Shown in pieces: positions 1 to 5,445 of a stretch of DNA of 16,870 nt (positions are counted from its first letter, which is position 1; each line of letters begins with the position of its first letter). This stretch comes from an uncultured Collinsella sp. (GTDB lineage: Bacteria; Actinomycetota; Coriobacteriia; Coriobacteriales; Coriobacteriaceae). The translations under genes were made by a program, and so were the position numbers. The notes beneath the pieces are model-generated. The model made no database searches. It had not been told where the DNA came from and saw only the letters and a program-made list of their open reading frames with translations. The stretch spans positions 1-16,870 of the forward strand of contig USBA01000018.1 in the NCBI GenBank assembly GCA_900552735.1, written 5' to 3'.

Positions 1-95
1 TTATTGCCATCGCATTGGGCGCGCTGCTGCTGGCGTTCAGCCTTGGCATGATCGCGGCAAACGGCGGCAGATTCTGGAATCCGTTTGCACAGTGA
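1..95 (+). CDS. C-terminal end of an unidentified membrane protein (partial)
   Basis: The reading frame is open from the left edge (first complete codon at base 3) to a TGA at 93-95. The 30 visible residues start with a long run of Ile, Ala, Leu, Gly and Phe that would make a transmembrane helix, followed by a short polar tail ending in Asn-Pro-Phe-Ala-Gln. This is what the last membrane segment of an integral membrane protein looks like. Too little is present to name the family. I infer coding status from the open frame, the GC-rich third positions and the clean hydrophobic-to-polar transition. Confidence 0.55.
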   Translation, partial: IAIALGALLLAFSLGMIAANGGRFWNPFAQ

Positions 96-194
96 CGCAT
101 TGAACGGAGGCGGCAAGGCGGAGAATTATAACATTGCATCAGTATTTTATTGAAAACCTTGCAAAACAGGCATAGATTTGTTAAAACGGCGGTT

Positions 195-416
195 ATGATG
201 CTGTTTGAAAAGATGAATGCGGCCATGCGCCACAGCGCGGAAGAGGGCAAAAAGCGCCGCGAGCTGGACGCGCAGAAAAACGGCGGAATGCGTGCCGAAC
301 TTGAGCGGGGCGACGTGTGCGCCATGCTGATTTCTGCATTCCTGACGATTGTGCCGGTCGTCGGGGGGCTGGTGCTGCTGATGGCGCTGGTCGCCTATGT
401 CGCGGTGATTCACTAA
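195..416 (+). CDS. small single-pass membrane protein, unknown function
   Basis: This small ORF encodes about 73 residues from the ATG at 195; a longer TTG start at 150 is possible, and neither has a convincing ribosome binding site. The N-terminal two thirds is highly charged, rich in Lys, Arg and Glu, and likely helical. The last 30 residues form one strongly hydrophobic segment (Ala-Met-Leu-Ile-Ser through Val-Ala-Val-Ile-His), so the protein is probably tail-anchored with a cytoplasmic charged region. Third codon positions are strongly GC-biased, which supports real coding. It follows the upstream membrane protein by 99 bases on the same strand and could share its transcript. I do not recognise a family. 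Confidence 0.5.
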   Translation: MMLFEKMNAAMRHSAEEGKKRRELDAQKNGGMRAELERGDVCAMLISAFLTIVPVVGGLVLLMALVAYVAVIH

Positions 417-625
417 AGAAATCGCCGACGCTGCCGGAAGGACGCCGCATTTTCACGGCGGGGGGCGCATGCGGCAGATTTACATCATGAAAAAGGCGGA
501 AGATATCCATGAAGCTATTCGTGGCCTGCCACCACGTGCTGCCCGAAAAGCATCAGTAATTCAGAAAGGAGCCTTCTTTGCCGGTCGAATGGGAGAGGGC
601 TCCTTCTTCAAAGGAGATTGGAAAT
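417..625 (+). other. intergenic stretch with a 16-codon ORF and a weak hairpin
   Basis: No recognisable gene lies here. A very short frame at 509-559 begins Met-Lys-Leu-Phe-Val-Ala-Cys-His-His and stops after 16 codons. Its codon use resembles that of real genes, so it may be the head of a deleted gene or a leader peptide. An 8-bp inverted repeat (AAGGAGCC at 566-573, GGCTCCTT at 598-605) sits just before the next ORF. It has no clear T-tract, so terminator or attenuator function is uncertain. A longer frame over 469-678 has no plausible protein character. Confidence 0.3.
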
Positions 626-745
626 ATGGTACGCAAGAGCGAAGAAAAGCAGGTTGTGACCAAACCGGCTCCGTTTAACGGCGTGGGCGAAATCACCGGG
701 CATCCCGCTCTTGAGCAGGCGCGACGAATGGGCATGGGGGCCTAG
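626..745 (+). pseudogene. N-terminal stub of a cupin-domain protein (truncated)
   Basis: An ATG at 626 is preceded by a good ribosome binding site (AAGGAG at 611-616, 9 bases away) and opens a frame of only 39 codons. The first 24 or so residues (Met-Val-Arg-Lys-Ser-Glu-Glu-Lys-Gln-Val-Val, then Pro-Phe-Asn-Gly-Val-Gly-Glu-Ile) resemble the N-terminus of small single-domain cupins that start just ahead of the beta-barrel. The frame then switches to an unrelated helical-looking tail (Ala-Leu-Glu-Gln-Ala-Arg-Arg) and stops. None of the cupin metal-binding histidines is present. My reading is an internal deletion joining a cupin start to another gene's end. The family resemblance is from memory and tentative; a genuine small peptide is the alternative. 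Confidence 0.4.
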
Positions 746-805
746 GCGCGGCTTAGCTGCGCGAAAGCAGTTTGTACTCAAAACCATCGGCAGGAGGAAT
801 CAAAC

Positions 806-1570
806 ATGACGATTAAGCAGACGGCGGGCAGAGATGCCCTGGGGGAGTTCGCTCCCAAATTCGCACAGCTCAATGACGACGTGCTGTTCGGCGAGGTATG
901 GAGCCGGGAGGGCGAGCTCTCCTTGCGCGACCGCAGCGTGGTGACGGTGGTGGCCCTAATGGCGCAGGGACTGACGGACTCTTCGTTCAAATATCACCTG
1001 ACGTCCGCGAAGAACAACGGCGTGACCAGGGCGGAGATAGCGGAAATCCTTACGCACGCGGCGTTTTACGCGGGTTGGCCCAAGGCATGGGCGGCCTTCC
1101 GCATGGCGAAGGAGGTCTGGGTGGACGACGATGCCGCCGACGCAAAGGCTCAGCACCAAAACGAGATGGCCTTTCCCATCGGTGCCCCCAACGACGCGTT
1201 CGCGAAGTACTTCATCGGGCAAAGCTACCTCGCGCCCCTTTCCACCGAGCAGGTCGGCGTCTGCAACGTGACGTTCGAGCCCGGCTGCCGCAACAACTGG
1301 CACGTCCATCACGCCAAAAGCGGCGGCGGGCAGATCCTCGTCTGCGTGGCTGGCCGAGGGTTTTACCAGGAATGGGGAAAGCCGGCACAGGAGCTGCATC
1401 CGGGCGACGTGGTCAACATCGCCCCGGGGGTGAAGCATTGGCACGGAGCCGCGCCCGACAGCTGGTTCTCCCATCTCGCGCTTGAGGTTCCGGGCGAGGA
1501 GACCTCCAACGAGTGGCTGGAGCCCGTGGACGACGAGGGATATCTCAAAGCGACTAGCAGGGAGTCTTAA
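806..1570 (+). CDS. carboxymuconolactone decarboxylase family protein with C-terminal cupin domain
   Basis: This 254-residue two-domain cytoplasmic protein starts at the ATG at 806, behind a strong AGGAGG (792-797). Residues 10-110 form an all-helical carboxymuconolactone decarboxylase/AhpD-like domain, with the typical stretch His-Leu-Thr-Ser-Ala-x-x-Asn-Gly-Val-Thr-x-x-Glu-Ile at 64-78 and Ala-Phe-Tyr-Ala-Gly-Trp-Pro at 86-92. It lacks the CxxC pair of peroxidase-type AhpD. Residues 150-230 form a cupin barrel: motif 1 has His166-x-His168-His169 with Gln176 where Glu is usual, and motif 2 is Pro-Gly-Val-Lys-His-Trp-His-Gly with His211 and His213. It therefore probably binds a divalent metal. 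Members of this fused family are common near flavodoxins and aldo-keto reductases in gut anaerobes. The substrate is unknown, and a redox or small-molecule role is inference. Confidence 0.88.
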   Translation: MTIKQTAGRDALGEFAPKFAQLNDDVLFGEVWSREGELSLRDRSVVTVVALMAQGLTDSSFKYHLTSAKNNGVTRAEIAEILTHAAFYAGWPKAWAAFRMAKEVWVDDDAADAKAQHQNEMAFPIGAPNDAFAKYFIGQSYLAPLSTEQVGVCNVTFEPGCRNNWHVHHAKSGGGQILVCVAGRGFYQEWGKPAQELHPGDVVNIAPGVKHWHGAAPDSWFSHLALEVPGEETSNEWLEPVDDEGYLKATSRES

Positions 1571-1930
1571 GCACCGTCGCCCGTCCGTGCCCCGCTCGAA
1601 GGAACGGAGGCGGATGCCCTCTGCCAGCGCCCGCCGGCAAACGATGACTATTATCTGCTCTACTCGGATGACGACGCGTACGCCCGCGTGGCCCAGCGCG
1701 TTATCGAGCGCGGCGCGGAGCAGATGGTTCCCTCGATCATGGAGAAGGCCGGGCTTTCGCGCGAGGACGCCTATCTGCTCTTTGTCCACAACGTTCAGGG
1801 AAATCTCGCGGTCAACCGCCTGCTCGGTTGGAGGCGAGGGCCCGAGTTCGCCCACGCCCAGGAGCTGCTCAGCGCCTATTCCGAAGGGGACATGCGAGCG
1901 GTATCGGCTCGTCGCGATTTCCGTAGTTGA
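1571..1930 (+). pseudogene. fragment resembling a TetR-type regulator C-terminal domain
   Basis: After the stop codon of the upstream gene the same frame stays open to a TGA at 1928-1930. From about 1640 it encodes a helical sequence with strong coding character: Tyr-Tyr-Leu-Leu-Tyr-Ser-Asp-Asp-Asp, then Ala-Gly-Leu-Ser-Arg-Glu-Asp-Ala-Tyr-Leu-Leu-Phe, then Gly-Asn-Leu-Ala-Val-Asn-Arg-Leu-Leu-Gly-Trp. This resembles the ligand-binding C-terminal helices of TetR-family regulators. There is no DNA-binding helix-turn-helix and no good start; the first usable start is a GTG at 1688 without a ribosome binding site. I read it as the 3' remnant of a regulator whose 5' part was lost. The TetR assignment is tentative; the gene-fragment reading is firmer. 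Confidence 0.45.
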
Positions 1931-2172
1931 TCTTGACTGTGGACTCCTTACAAGTCTTGCTCGAGATCGAGCGGAGACTGGGCCCTGCCGAATCGGAGCT
2001 ATGGCGACCAAAAATGTTGCCAGAAGACGCCGTCGACACTGTTTGCGATGGGGTAGAGCTCGATGGCGGTTCGGCACAGTCTGTTTCGACGGTTTCGCGG
2101 GGCGTTGATGGCGTGAAGGCGGCCGTTGGAAAGAAACTCATTTCCGTGGGGAAGAAACTTCTCGGTGAGTAA
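1927..2172 (+). CDS. hypothetical small protein with cationic amphipathic tail
   Basis: A frame of 81 codons runs from a TTG at 1927, overlapping the stop of the preceding fragment (TTGA), to a TAA at 2170-2172. No ribosome binding site is apparent, and the first 60 residues match nothing I know. The C-terminus (Gly-Lys-Lys-Leu-Ile-Ser-Val-Gly-Lys-Lys-Leu-Leu-Gly-Glu) is a positively charged amphipathic helix. A small inverted repeat begins one base into its stop codon and separates it from the convergent surface-protein gene. It may be real, or another piece of the degraded region to its left. Confidence 0.3.
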   Translation: MILTVDSLQVLLEIERRLGPAESELWRPKMLPEDAVDTVCDGVELDGGSAQSVSTVSRGVDGVKAAVGKKLISVGKKLLGE

Positions 2173-2199
2173 AGCTCATCGGAGCGGGGATAGAGCTTT
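2171..2199. terminator. short inverted repeat between convergent genes
   Basis: AAAGCTC (2171-2177) and GAGCTTT (2193-2199) form a perfect 7-bp stem with a 15-base loop. It overlaps the stop of the plus-strand ORF and lies 23 bases past the end of the minus-strand surface-protein gene. There is no T-run on either strand, so terminator function is only suggested by position. Confidence 0.3.
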
Positions 2200-2222
2200 G
2201 TCTGCGGGGTACGAAATGCTGG

Positions 2223-3143
2223 CTAGTGGTTGCGACGCCTTGTTGCAGAAATGCCAACTGCTGCAACTACACCACCGGCAACACTCAGGGCGGTTGCCAT
2301 CGCACTGTTGTCGCCCGTCACGGGTAGGGTGGTCCCGGCTGGTTTAACTGCCGTTACTGCCTTGGTGGAAACGGGATTTGCCGCGGGCTTTTCTGCCTTG
2401 GGCTGCGGTGTGGGCTCGGGCTTGGTTTCCGGTTCGGGTTTGACCTCTGGGCTCGGTTTAACACTTGGATCGGGTTTGGAACCGCTCGTATCGGTTGCAA
2501 TCAAGTGCACGTCGCTGTCGAAGACGTAGCGGATGTAGTAATCGTGCCGCGTCTCGTGCATAATCCCTTGCCCGCTGTCGAAGTCACGGTCAACGTGTGT
2601 GCCAAGGTGGGCTGAGCTGTTGAGGTTCAGCCTGTAAGGGATTTGGTCGTCGGCGTAACTGCCTGTAAAGACTACGGTTGCTCTAACGTGATTGTCGATC
2701 ATGGTCAGGGCAATAGAGACGCTGGCCTCTTTGGGGTTCTCGGTTTTTATAAGGCCTTCGGTATCGGTGTCGATCTTGAAGAGAAGGACGGTGTCGTTAA
2801 GCCCGTAGATGAAGTCTTCGGGTTTGTCGGGGAAATCGTATACAAACGCCTCATTCTGGACCAACATAAAGGCAGGAGGGAGCTCCAGGTCATAGTTATG
2901 GTCGACAACGGTGGTAGCTGTGAGGCTGCCTTCTGCGTTGGCTTCGTCGCAGGTAATGGGTGCTGCGACATCGGTTTCGGGCATTTCTGTCGCCAGTGCT
3001 GCGCAGGGTAGCAAAAGCAGTCCTGCCACAAGAATGCTTACTCCGAAGGCGGCGATTCTGGCGTCTGCATGACGCTTGACGTCGCGGATAGACAGGCCAG
3101 TCCGTTTGTTATGGGTCTGCGGTGCAACATGCTGTCCATACAT
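2223..3143 (-). CDS. secreted LPXTG-anchored surface protein (LPVTG), unknown ligand
   Basis: This 306-residue protein starts at the ATG at 3143, supported by AAGGAG 9 bases upstream on the minus strand. An extended basic N-region of about 30 residues leads into a hydrophobic segment (roughly 31-47) and a likely signal peptidase site near Ala-Leu-Ala-Thr (49-52). Residues 55-215 form an Asp/Thr-rich, probably beta-sandwich ectodomain with no recognised family. Residues 222-256 are a wall-spanning linker of Lys-Pro/Glu-Pro repeats. The C-terminus is a complete cell-wall sorting signal: LPVTG at 273-277, a hydrophobic helix and Arg-Arg-Arg at 302-304. Sortase should cleave after Thr and attach the protein to peptidoglycan. 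No sortase gene lies in the window, and the gene is monocistronic between two plus-strand genes. Confidence 0.85.
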   Translation of the reverse strand: MYGQHVAPQTHNKRTGLSIRDVKRHADARIAAFGVSILVAGLLLLPCAALATEMPETDVAAPITCDEANAEGSLTATTVVDHNYDLELPPAFMLVQNEAFVYDFPDKPEDFIYGLNDTVLLFKIDTDTEGLIKTENPKEASVSIALTMIDNHVRATVVFTGSYADDQIPYRLNLNSSAHLGTHVDRDFDSGQGIMHETRHDYYIRYVFDSDVHLIATDTSGSKPDPSVKPSPEVKPEPETKPEPTPQPKAEKPAANPVSTKAVTAVKPAGTTLPVTGDNSAMATALSVAGGVVAAVGISATRRRNH

Positions 3144-3464
3144 AAGACGCTCCTTGTTCGTAGGCCGGTTTCCGCGGATCTATATTGCGCCTGGCCGATG
3201 CGGCTAGGCTCTTTCACGCGAACGCTTATGCGAGCAGGGAGAAAGCTCAAGCTAATTTTCTCACAGTCGATACTTTGCGAGCAACGATTTGCTGTTCAAT
3301 TCTCGGAGAGAGAATCAAGGTGGCCGAGGAGTTATCAGGCAATGAGATTGTGTCTAGAGAACACGAACGAGAGATGCGATCTACAGACGACTGAATAGCT
3401 CCATCCGTTTTGGTTACAACGAAATGTATGCCGCGCGCCTGCGGCATGAAGAAGGGAGATTCTT
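3144..3464. other. intergenic region between divergent surface-protein and flavodoxin genes
   Basis: This 320-base gap separates divergently transcribed genes and should contain both promoters. No -35/-10 pair is convincing; a TATAGA on the minus strand around 3178-3183 is a weak -10 candidate for the surface protein. A plus-strand frame at 3185-3394 (about 69 codons) has no ribosome binding site and no family resemblance, and I do not call it. A small repeat (ATTCTC/GAGAAT, about 3299-3315) and the hairpin at 3428-3447 are the only visible structures. Confidence 0.4.
3428..3447 (+). promoter_or_regulatory. 7-bp hairpin directly ahead of the flavodoxin ribosome binding site
   Basis: ATGCCGC (3428-3434) and GCGGCAT (3441-3447) form a perfect 7-bp GC-rich stem with a 6-base loop. 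It ends three bases before the ribosome binding site GAAGGGAG (3451-3458) of the downstream gene. In the mRNA it could modulate translation or stability; as DNA it could be an operator. Neither role is shown. Confidence 0.4.
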
Positions 3465-3995
3465 ATGAATATCGTTGTATTGAGCGGTAGCCCGCGCAAG
3501 GGCGCCAATACCGACACCATGGTCGAGGCGTTTGCTGAGACCGCGCGTGAGGGTGGCCATACGGTCGAGGTCATCCGCGTTGCCAGTAAGAAAATCGCTG
3601 GTTGTCTGGGGTGTCAGTATTGCTTCGCCCACGAGGGCACTTGCGTGCAGAAGGATGACATGGCCAACGTGATCGAGTCGCTGAAAGACGCCGACATGGT
3701 TGTCTTCGCTTCGCCTATCTACTGGTTTGATATCACTGCGCAGGAGAAGGCCGCCATCGATCGCCTATACGCCTTCGGTGCTACGGGCTTCCCGTTCACC
3801 AAGACGGCCCTTTTACTCGATAGCCACAGCGAGGGCGTCTATGATGCGGCGATCGCTATGTACAAGTCGACCTGTGCGTACTGCAAGTGGGAGGACCAGG
3901 GCATTGTCGCCATCAGCGGTATGACCGAGCGCGACAGCATGGCATCGTCGCCCAAGTTGAAAGAGGTGCGAGAGCTCGCTCGCAAGCTCGCCTAA
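3465..3995 (+). CDS. flavodoxin-fold NAD(P)H-dependent oxidoreductase, iron-sulfur flavoprotein (Isf) type
   Basis: This 176-residue cytoplasmic protein has the NADPH-dependent FMN reductase/flavodoxin fold. The N-terminal strand and phosphate loop read Met-Asn-Ile-Val-Val-Leu-Ser-Gly-Ser-Pro-Arg-Lys-Gly-Ala-Asn-Thr, which binds the FMN phosphate. Ser-Pro-Ile-Tyr-Trp-Phe (83-88) is the usual second flavin-contact loop. Cys47, Cys50, Cys53 and Cys60 give C-x2-C-x2-C-x6-C, within the compact cluster motif known for iron-sulfur flavoproteins, so a 4Fe-4S cluster is plausible but unproven. Two further cysteines lie at 137 and 140. It is predicted to pass electrons from reduced cofactors to small acceptors. 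The start is fixed by GAAGGGAG at 3451-3458, and length is normal for the family. It is a single gene. Confidence 0.87.
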   Translation: MNIVVLSGSPRKGANTDTMVEAFAETAREGGHTVEVIRVASKKIAGCLGCQYCFAHEGTCVQKDDMANVIESLKDADMVVFASPIYWFDITAQEKAAIDRLYAFGATGFPFTKTALLLDSHSEGVYDAAIAMYKSTCAYCKWEDQGIVAISGMTERDSMASSPKLKEVRELARKLA

Positions 3996-4085
3996 GGACA
4001 AGAAGAACGCATGGCAATCAGCGTTGGCGGAAAGCCTACTTCCCTTACCAAGAGGATTACTGATTGCCATGCGTTGATGTCCTTA
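3993..4085. terminator. two-tier long inverted repeat between convergent genes
   Basis: A 16-bp perfect repeat (AACGCATGGCAATCAG at 4006-4021, its complement at 4060-4075) is nested inside an 8-bp pair (TAAGGACA at 3993-4000, TGTCCTTA at 4078-4085), with small internal bulges and a 38-base apical loop. The outer arm includes the flavodoxin stop codon, and the minus-strand ATPase gene ends at 4103. Position suggests a bidirectional terminator, but neither side has a clear T-tract. A miniature mobile element or a protein-binding site is the alternative. Confidence 0.55.
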
Positions 4086-4102
4086 TGGACAATCTCCGCG
4101 TG

Positions 4103-5197
4103 CTAGGAGACTTTCTCGCTCAGGAACTCCCTGAATGCGGGGATGTCAAAGCCAACGAGACCACGCCCACGTTCCCCGATGACGCCGTCCTCGAGAAGGC
4201 GGCGTTTGTATTGGCTTGCGTAGTTGCTGGCGACGCCCATGCGTTTGGCTATCTCCGAGACCCTGCTGGGGCCAGAATCGGGCAGCATCGCGAGTAAAAA
4301 CTCAATGTCTTTATCGGAAAGCTCTCGATAGGTCGTTTCGAGAATGCGATCACGCAGCTCCATGCGTGCGAGTAGGGAACCCTGCTGGACATCGGATGCA
4401 CTGATTTGGGGCGAGTTCTCCGAAACATCCCAAGTGCGATATCCGACGAGCTGCATCATGTAGGGGAATCCGTCGACGGCCTTCACAGCATTCTCGAGCG
4501 CTTCTGGTGTGATTGAACGTCCTCCGGCCTCAACGGTTTTGCGAAACGCGTTTGCAATTTCAACGTCAGTGATTCGTCCTAACTGATGATATTGGGAACG
4601 CCTGAGGAACGAGACGGAATCGTTACGCAGCAACGCCGATACTTTGTAGGGCAGTCCTGCCATGAGTAGGGCAACTTTTTTACCTTCGCGTACAAAGTGC
4701 TGGTAAACAGAGGCAAATTGAAGCATTTCTTCGAGATCGACGGTGACTTCATCGATGGTAATGAGAAGTCCGATGTCATGTTTTTCGAGTTGCTTAAAGA
4801 TGCCATTCATGCTTGTGCGCCAGTTGCCCTGGGCCTCTTGAGCATATGTCCAATCGATGCCCACTGGACCAATTTGAACGCCGTTTATGCGCGCGTGAGG
4901 CTGTGAGAGGTAGCTATCTGCGGCTTCTTTGGTTCGCTCGATAATATCTTCGAGCATGCCTGGCATGGCGGAGACATTTGCTGCGATCCAGCCGTGTTCA
5001 AGCGCCGTTTCTGAAAGGAGCGAGAGAAGCGCCGTCTTGCCCGTTCCCCTTGCGCCCGTAAAAATAGTCGACAGGTTTGGATCTCCCGGGCCGTTGATAA
5101 AGCCACGGTTGATGTCACGCAGAATATGCTCGCGACCCGCTAGAAAGGGAGGGACGCTTCCAAATGTTGGGGTAAAGGGGTTCTTGCTGTACTCCAT
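4103..5197 (-). CDS. solitary P-loop (AAA-like) ATPase with C-terminal winged helix
   Basis: I start this 364-residue protein at the ATG at 5197 because AAAGGAG lies just upstream; the 18 extra codons back to 5251 would run through the repeat array. Residues 1-30 carry a Gly-Arg-Glu motif typical of Orc1/Cdc6-like ATPases. Walker A is Gly-Ala-Arg-Gly-Thr-Gly-Lys-Thr at 48-55, and Walker B is Leu-Leu-Ile-Thr-Ile-Asp-Glu at 144-150. A strand ending Met-Ala-Gly-Leu-Pro (179-183) and arginines at 199-200 fit sensor and arginine-finger positions. Residues 290-345 form a winged helix with a recognition-helix-like segment at 320-335. Such lone ATPases are widespread in Actinobacteria and Archaea, but their role is unsettled; DNA binding or NTP-dependent regulation is likely. 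No nuclease or toxin partner is adjacent. Confidence 0.85.
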   Translation of the reverse strand: MEYSKNPFTPTFGSVPPFLAGREHILRDINRGFINGPGDPNLSTIFTGARGTGKTALLSLLSETALEHGWIAANVSAMPGMLEDIIERTKEAADSYLSQPHARINGVQIGPVGIDWTYAQEAQGNWRTSMNGIFKQLEKHDIGLLITIDEVTVDLEEMLQFASVYQHFVREGKKVALLMAGLPYKVSALLRNDSVSFLRRSQYHQLGRITDVEIANAFRKTVEAGGRSITPEALENAVKAVDGFPYMMQLVGYRTWDVSENSPQISASDVQQGSLLARMELRDRILETTYRELSDKDIEFLLAMLPDSGPSRVSEIAKRMGVASNYASQYKRRLLEDGVIGERGRGLVGFDIPAFREFLSEKVS

Positions 5198-5206
5198 GGT
5201 ATCTCC

Positions 5207-5261
5207 TTTGCAAGTTTTGCTAATTTTTGCAAATTTTGCTAATTTTTGCAAGTTTTGCTAA
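5207..5261 (-). repeat. three tandem 19-bp repeats ahead of the ATPase gene
   Basis: Read on the minus strand, the unit TTAGCAAAAYTTGCAAAAA occurs at 5243-5261 and 5224-5242, and as a 17-base copy at 5207-5223 whose end merges into the ribosome binding site. Each unit contains a small dyad (GCAA-N3-TTGC; in the middle copy GCAAA-A-TTTGC). The 19-bp period is close to two helical turns, so bound proteins would sit on the same face. This looks like an operator or iteron array, most simply a binding site for the ATPase's own winged helix. That role is inference. Confidence 0.75.
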
Positions 5262-5302
5262 CGACCGACCAAAGGGCATCGAAGCAGTGACGCTGACATT
5301 TT

Positions 5303-5344
5303 TTAACGCAGAAAAATAAGCAGAAATCAATTAATCTGCGTTAA
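5303..5344. promoter_or_regulatory. 10-bp inverted repeat upstream of the ATPase gene
   Basis: TTAACGCAGA (5303-5312) and TCTGCGTTAA (5335-5344) are perfect complements separated by 22 AT-rich bases. The dyad lies where the ATPase promoter is expected, between the topoisomerase terminator and the 19-bp repeats. A weak minus-strand promoter (TTGATT, 17 bases, GTTAAA) can be drawn across it. It may be an operator or part of the promoter region. Confidence 0.4.
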
Positions 5345-5355
5345 GAAATAGTTGA

Positions 5356-5408
5356 GAAGAAAAACGACGAGTCCCGGGCGCAATGCCGTTGCGCTCCGGG
5401 CCTCGTCG
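5356..5408 (-). terminator. strong intrinsic terminator of the topoisomerase operon
   Basis: On the minus strand, CGACGAG (from 5408) pairs with CTCGTCG (to 5365). Inner pairs of CCGG-type and GCGCAA/TTGCGC sequence give a long GC-rich stem with a small loop. A T-rich run follows at 5364-5356 in the direction of transcription. It begins 37 bases past the end of the GyrA-like gene, and stem plus T-tract is the classic factor-independent form. Confidence 0.85.
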
Positions 5409-5445
5409 CTTTGCGAAGTATCTAACGGTCTCGTTGCCGGGGTAC

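Noticed and set aside
956..2077. Minus-strand frame of 373 codons over the CMD-cupin gene
   Set aside because: Antisense to a clear two-domain enzyme; Arg-rich and featureless.
3185..3394. Plus-strand frame of about 69 codons in the divergent intergenic region
   Set aside because: No ribosome binding site, no family resemblance, mixed codon use, and it lies where the promoters of both flanking genes should be.
5198..5251. 18-codon N-terminal extension of the ATPase
   Set aside because: It would translate the 19-bp repeats and the ribosome binding site; the ATG at 5197 is much better placed.
5207..5261. CRISPR-like array
   Set aside because: The three 19-bp units are directly abutting with no spacers, and no cas gene is present; they fit an operator or iteron array.
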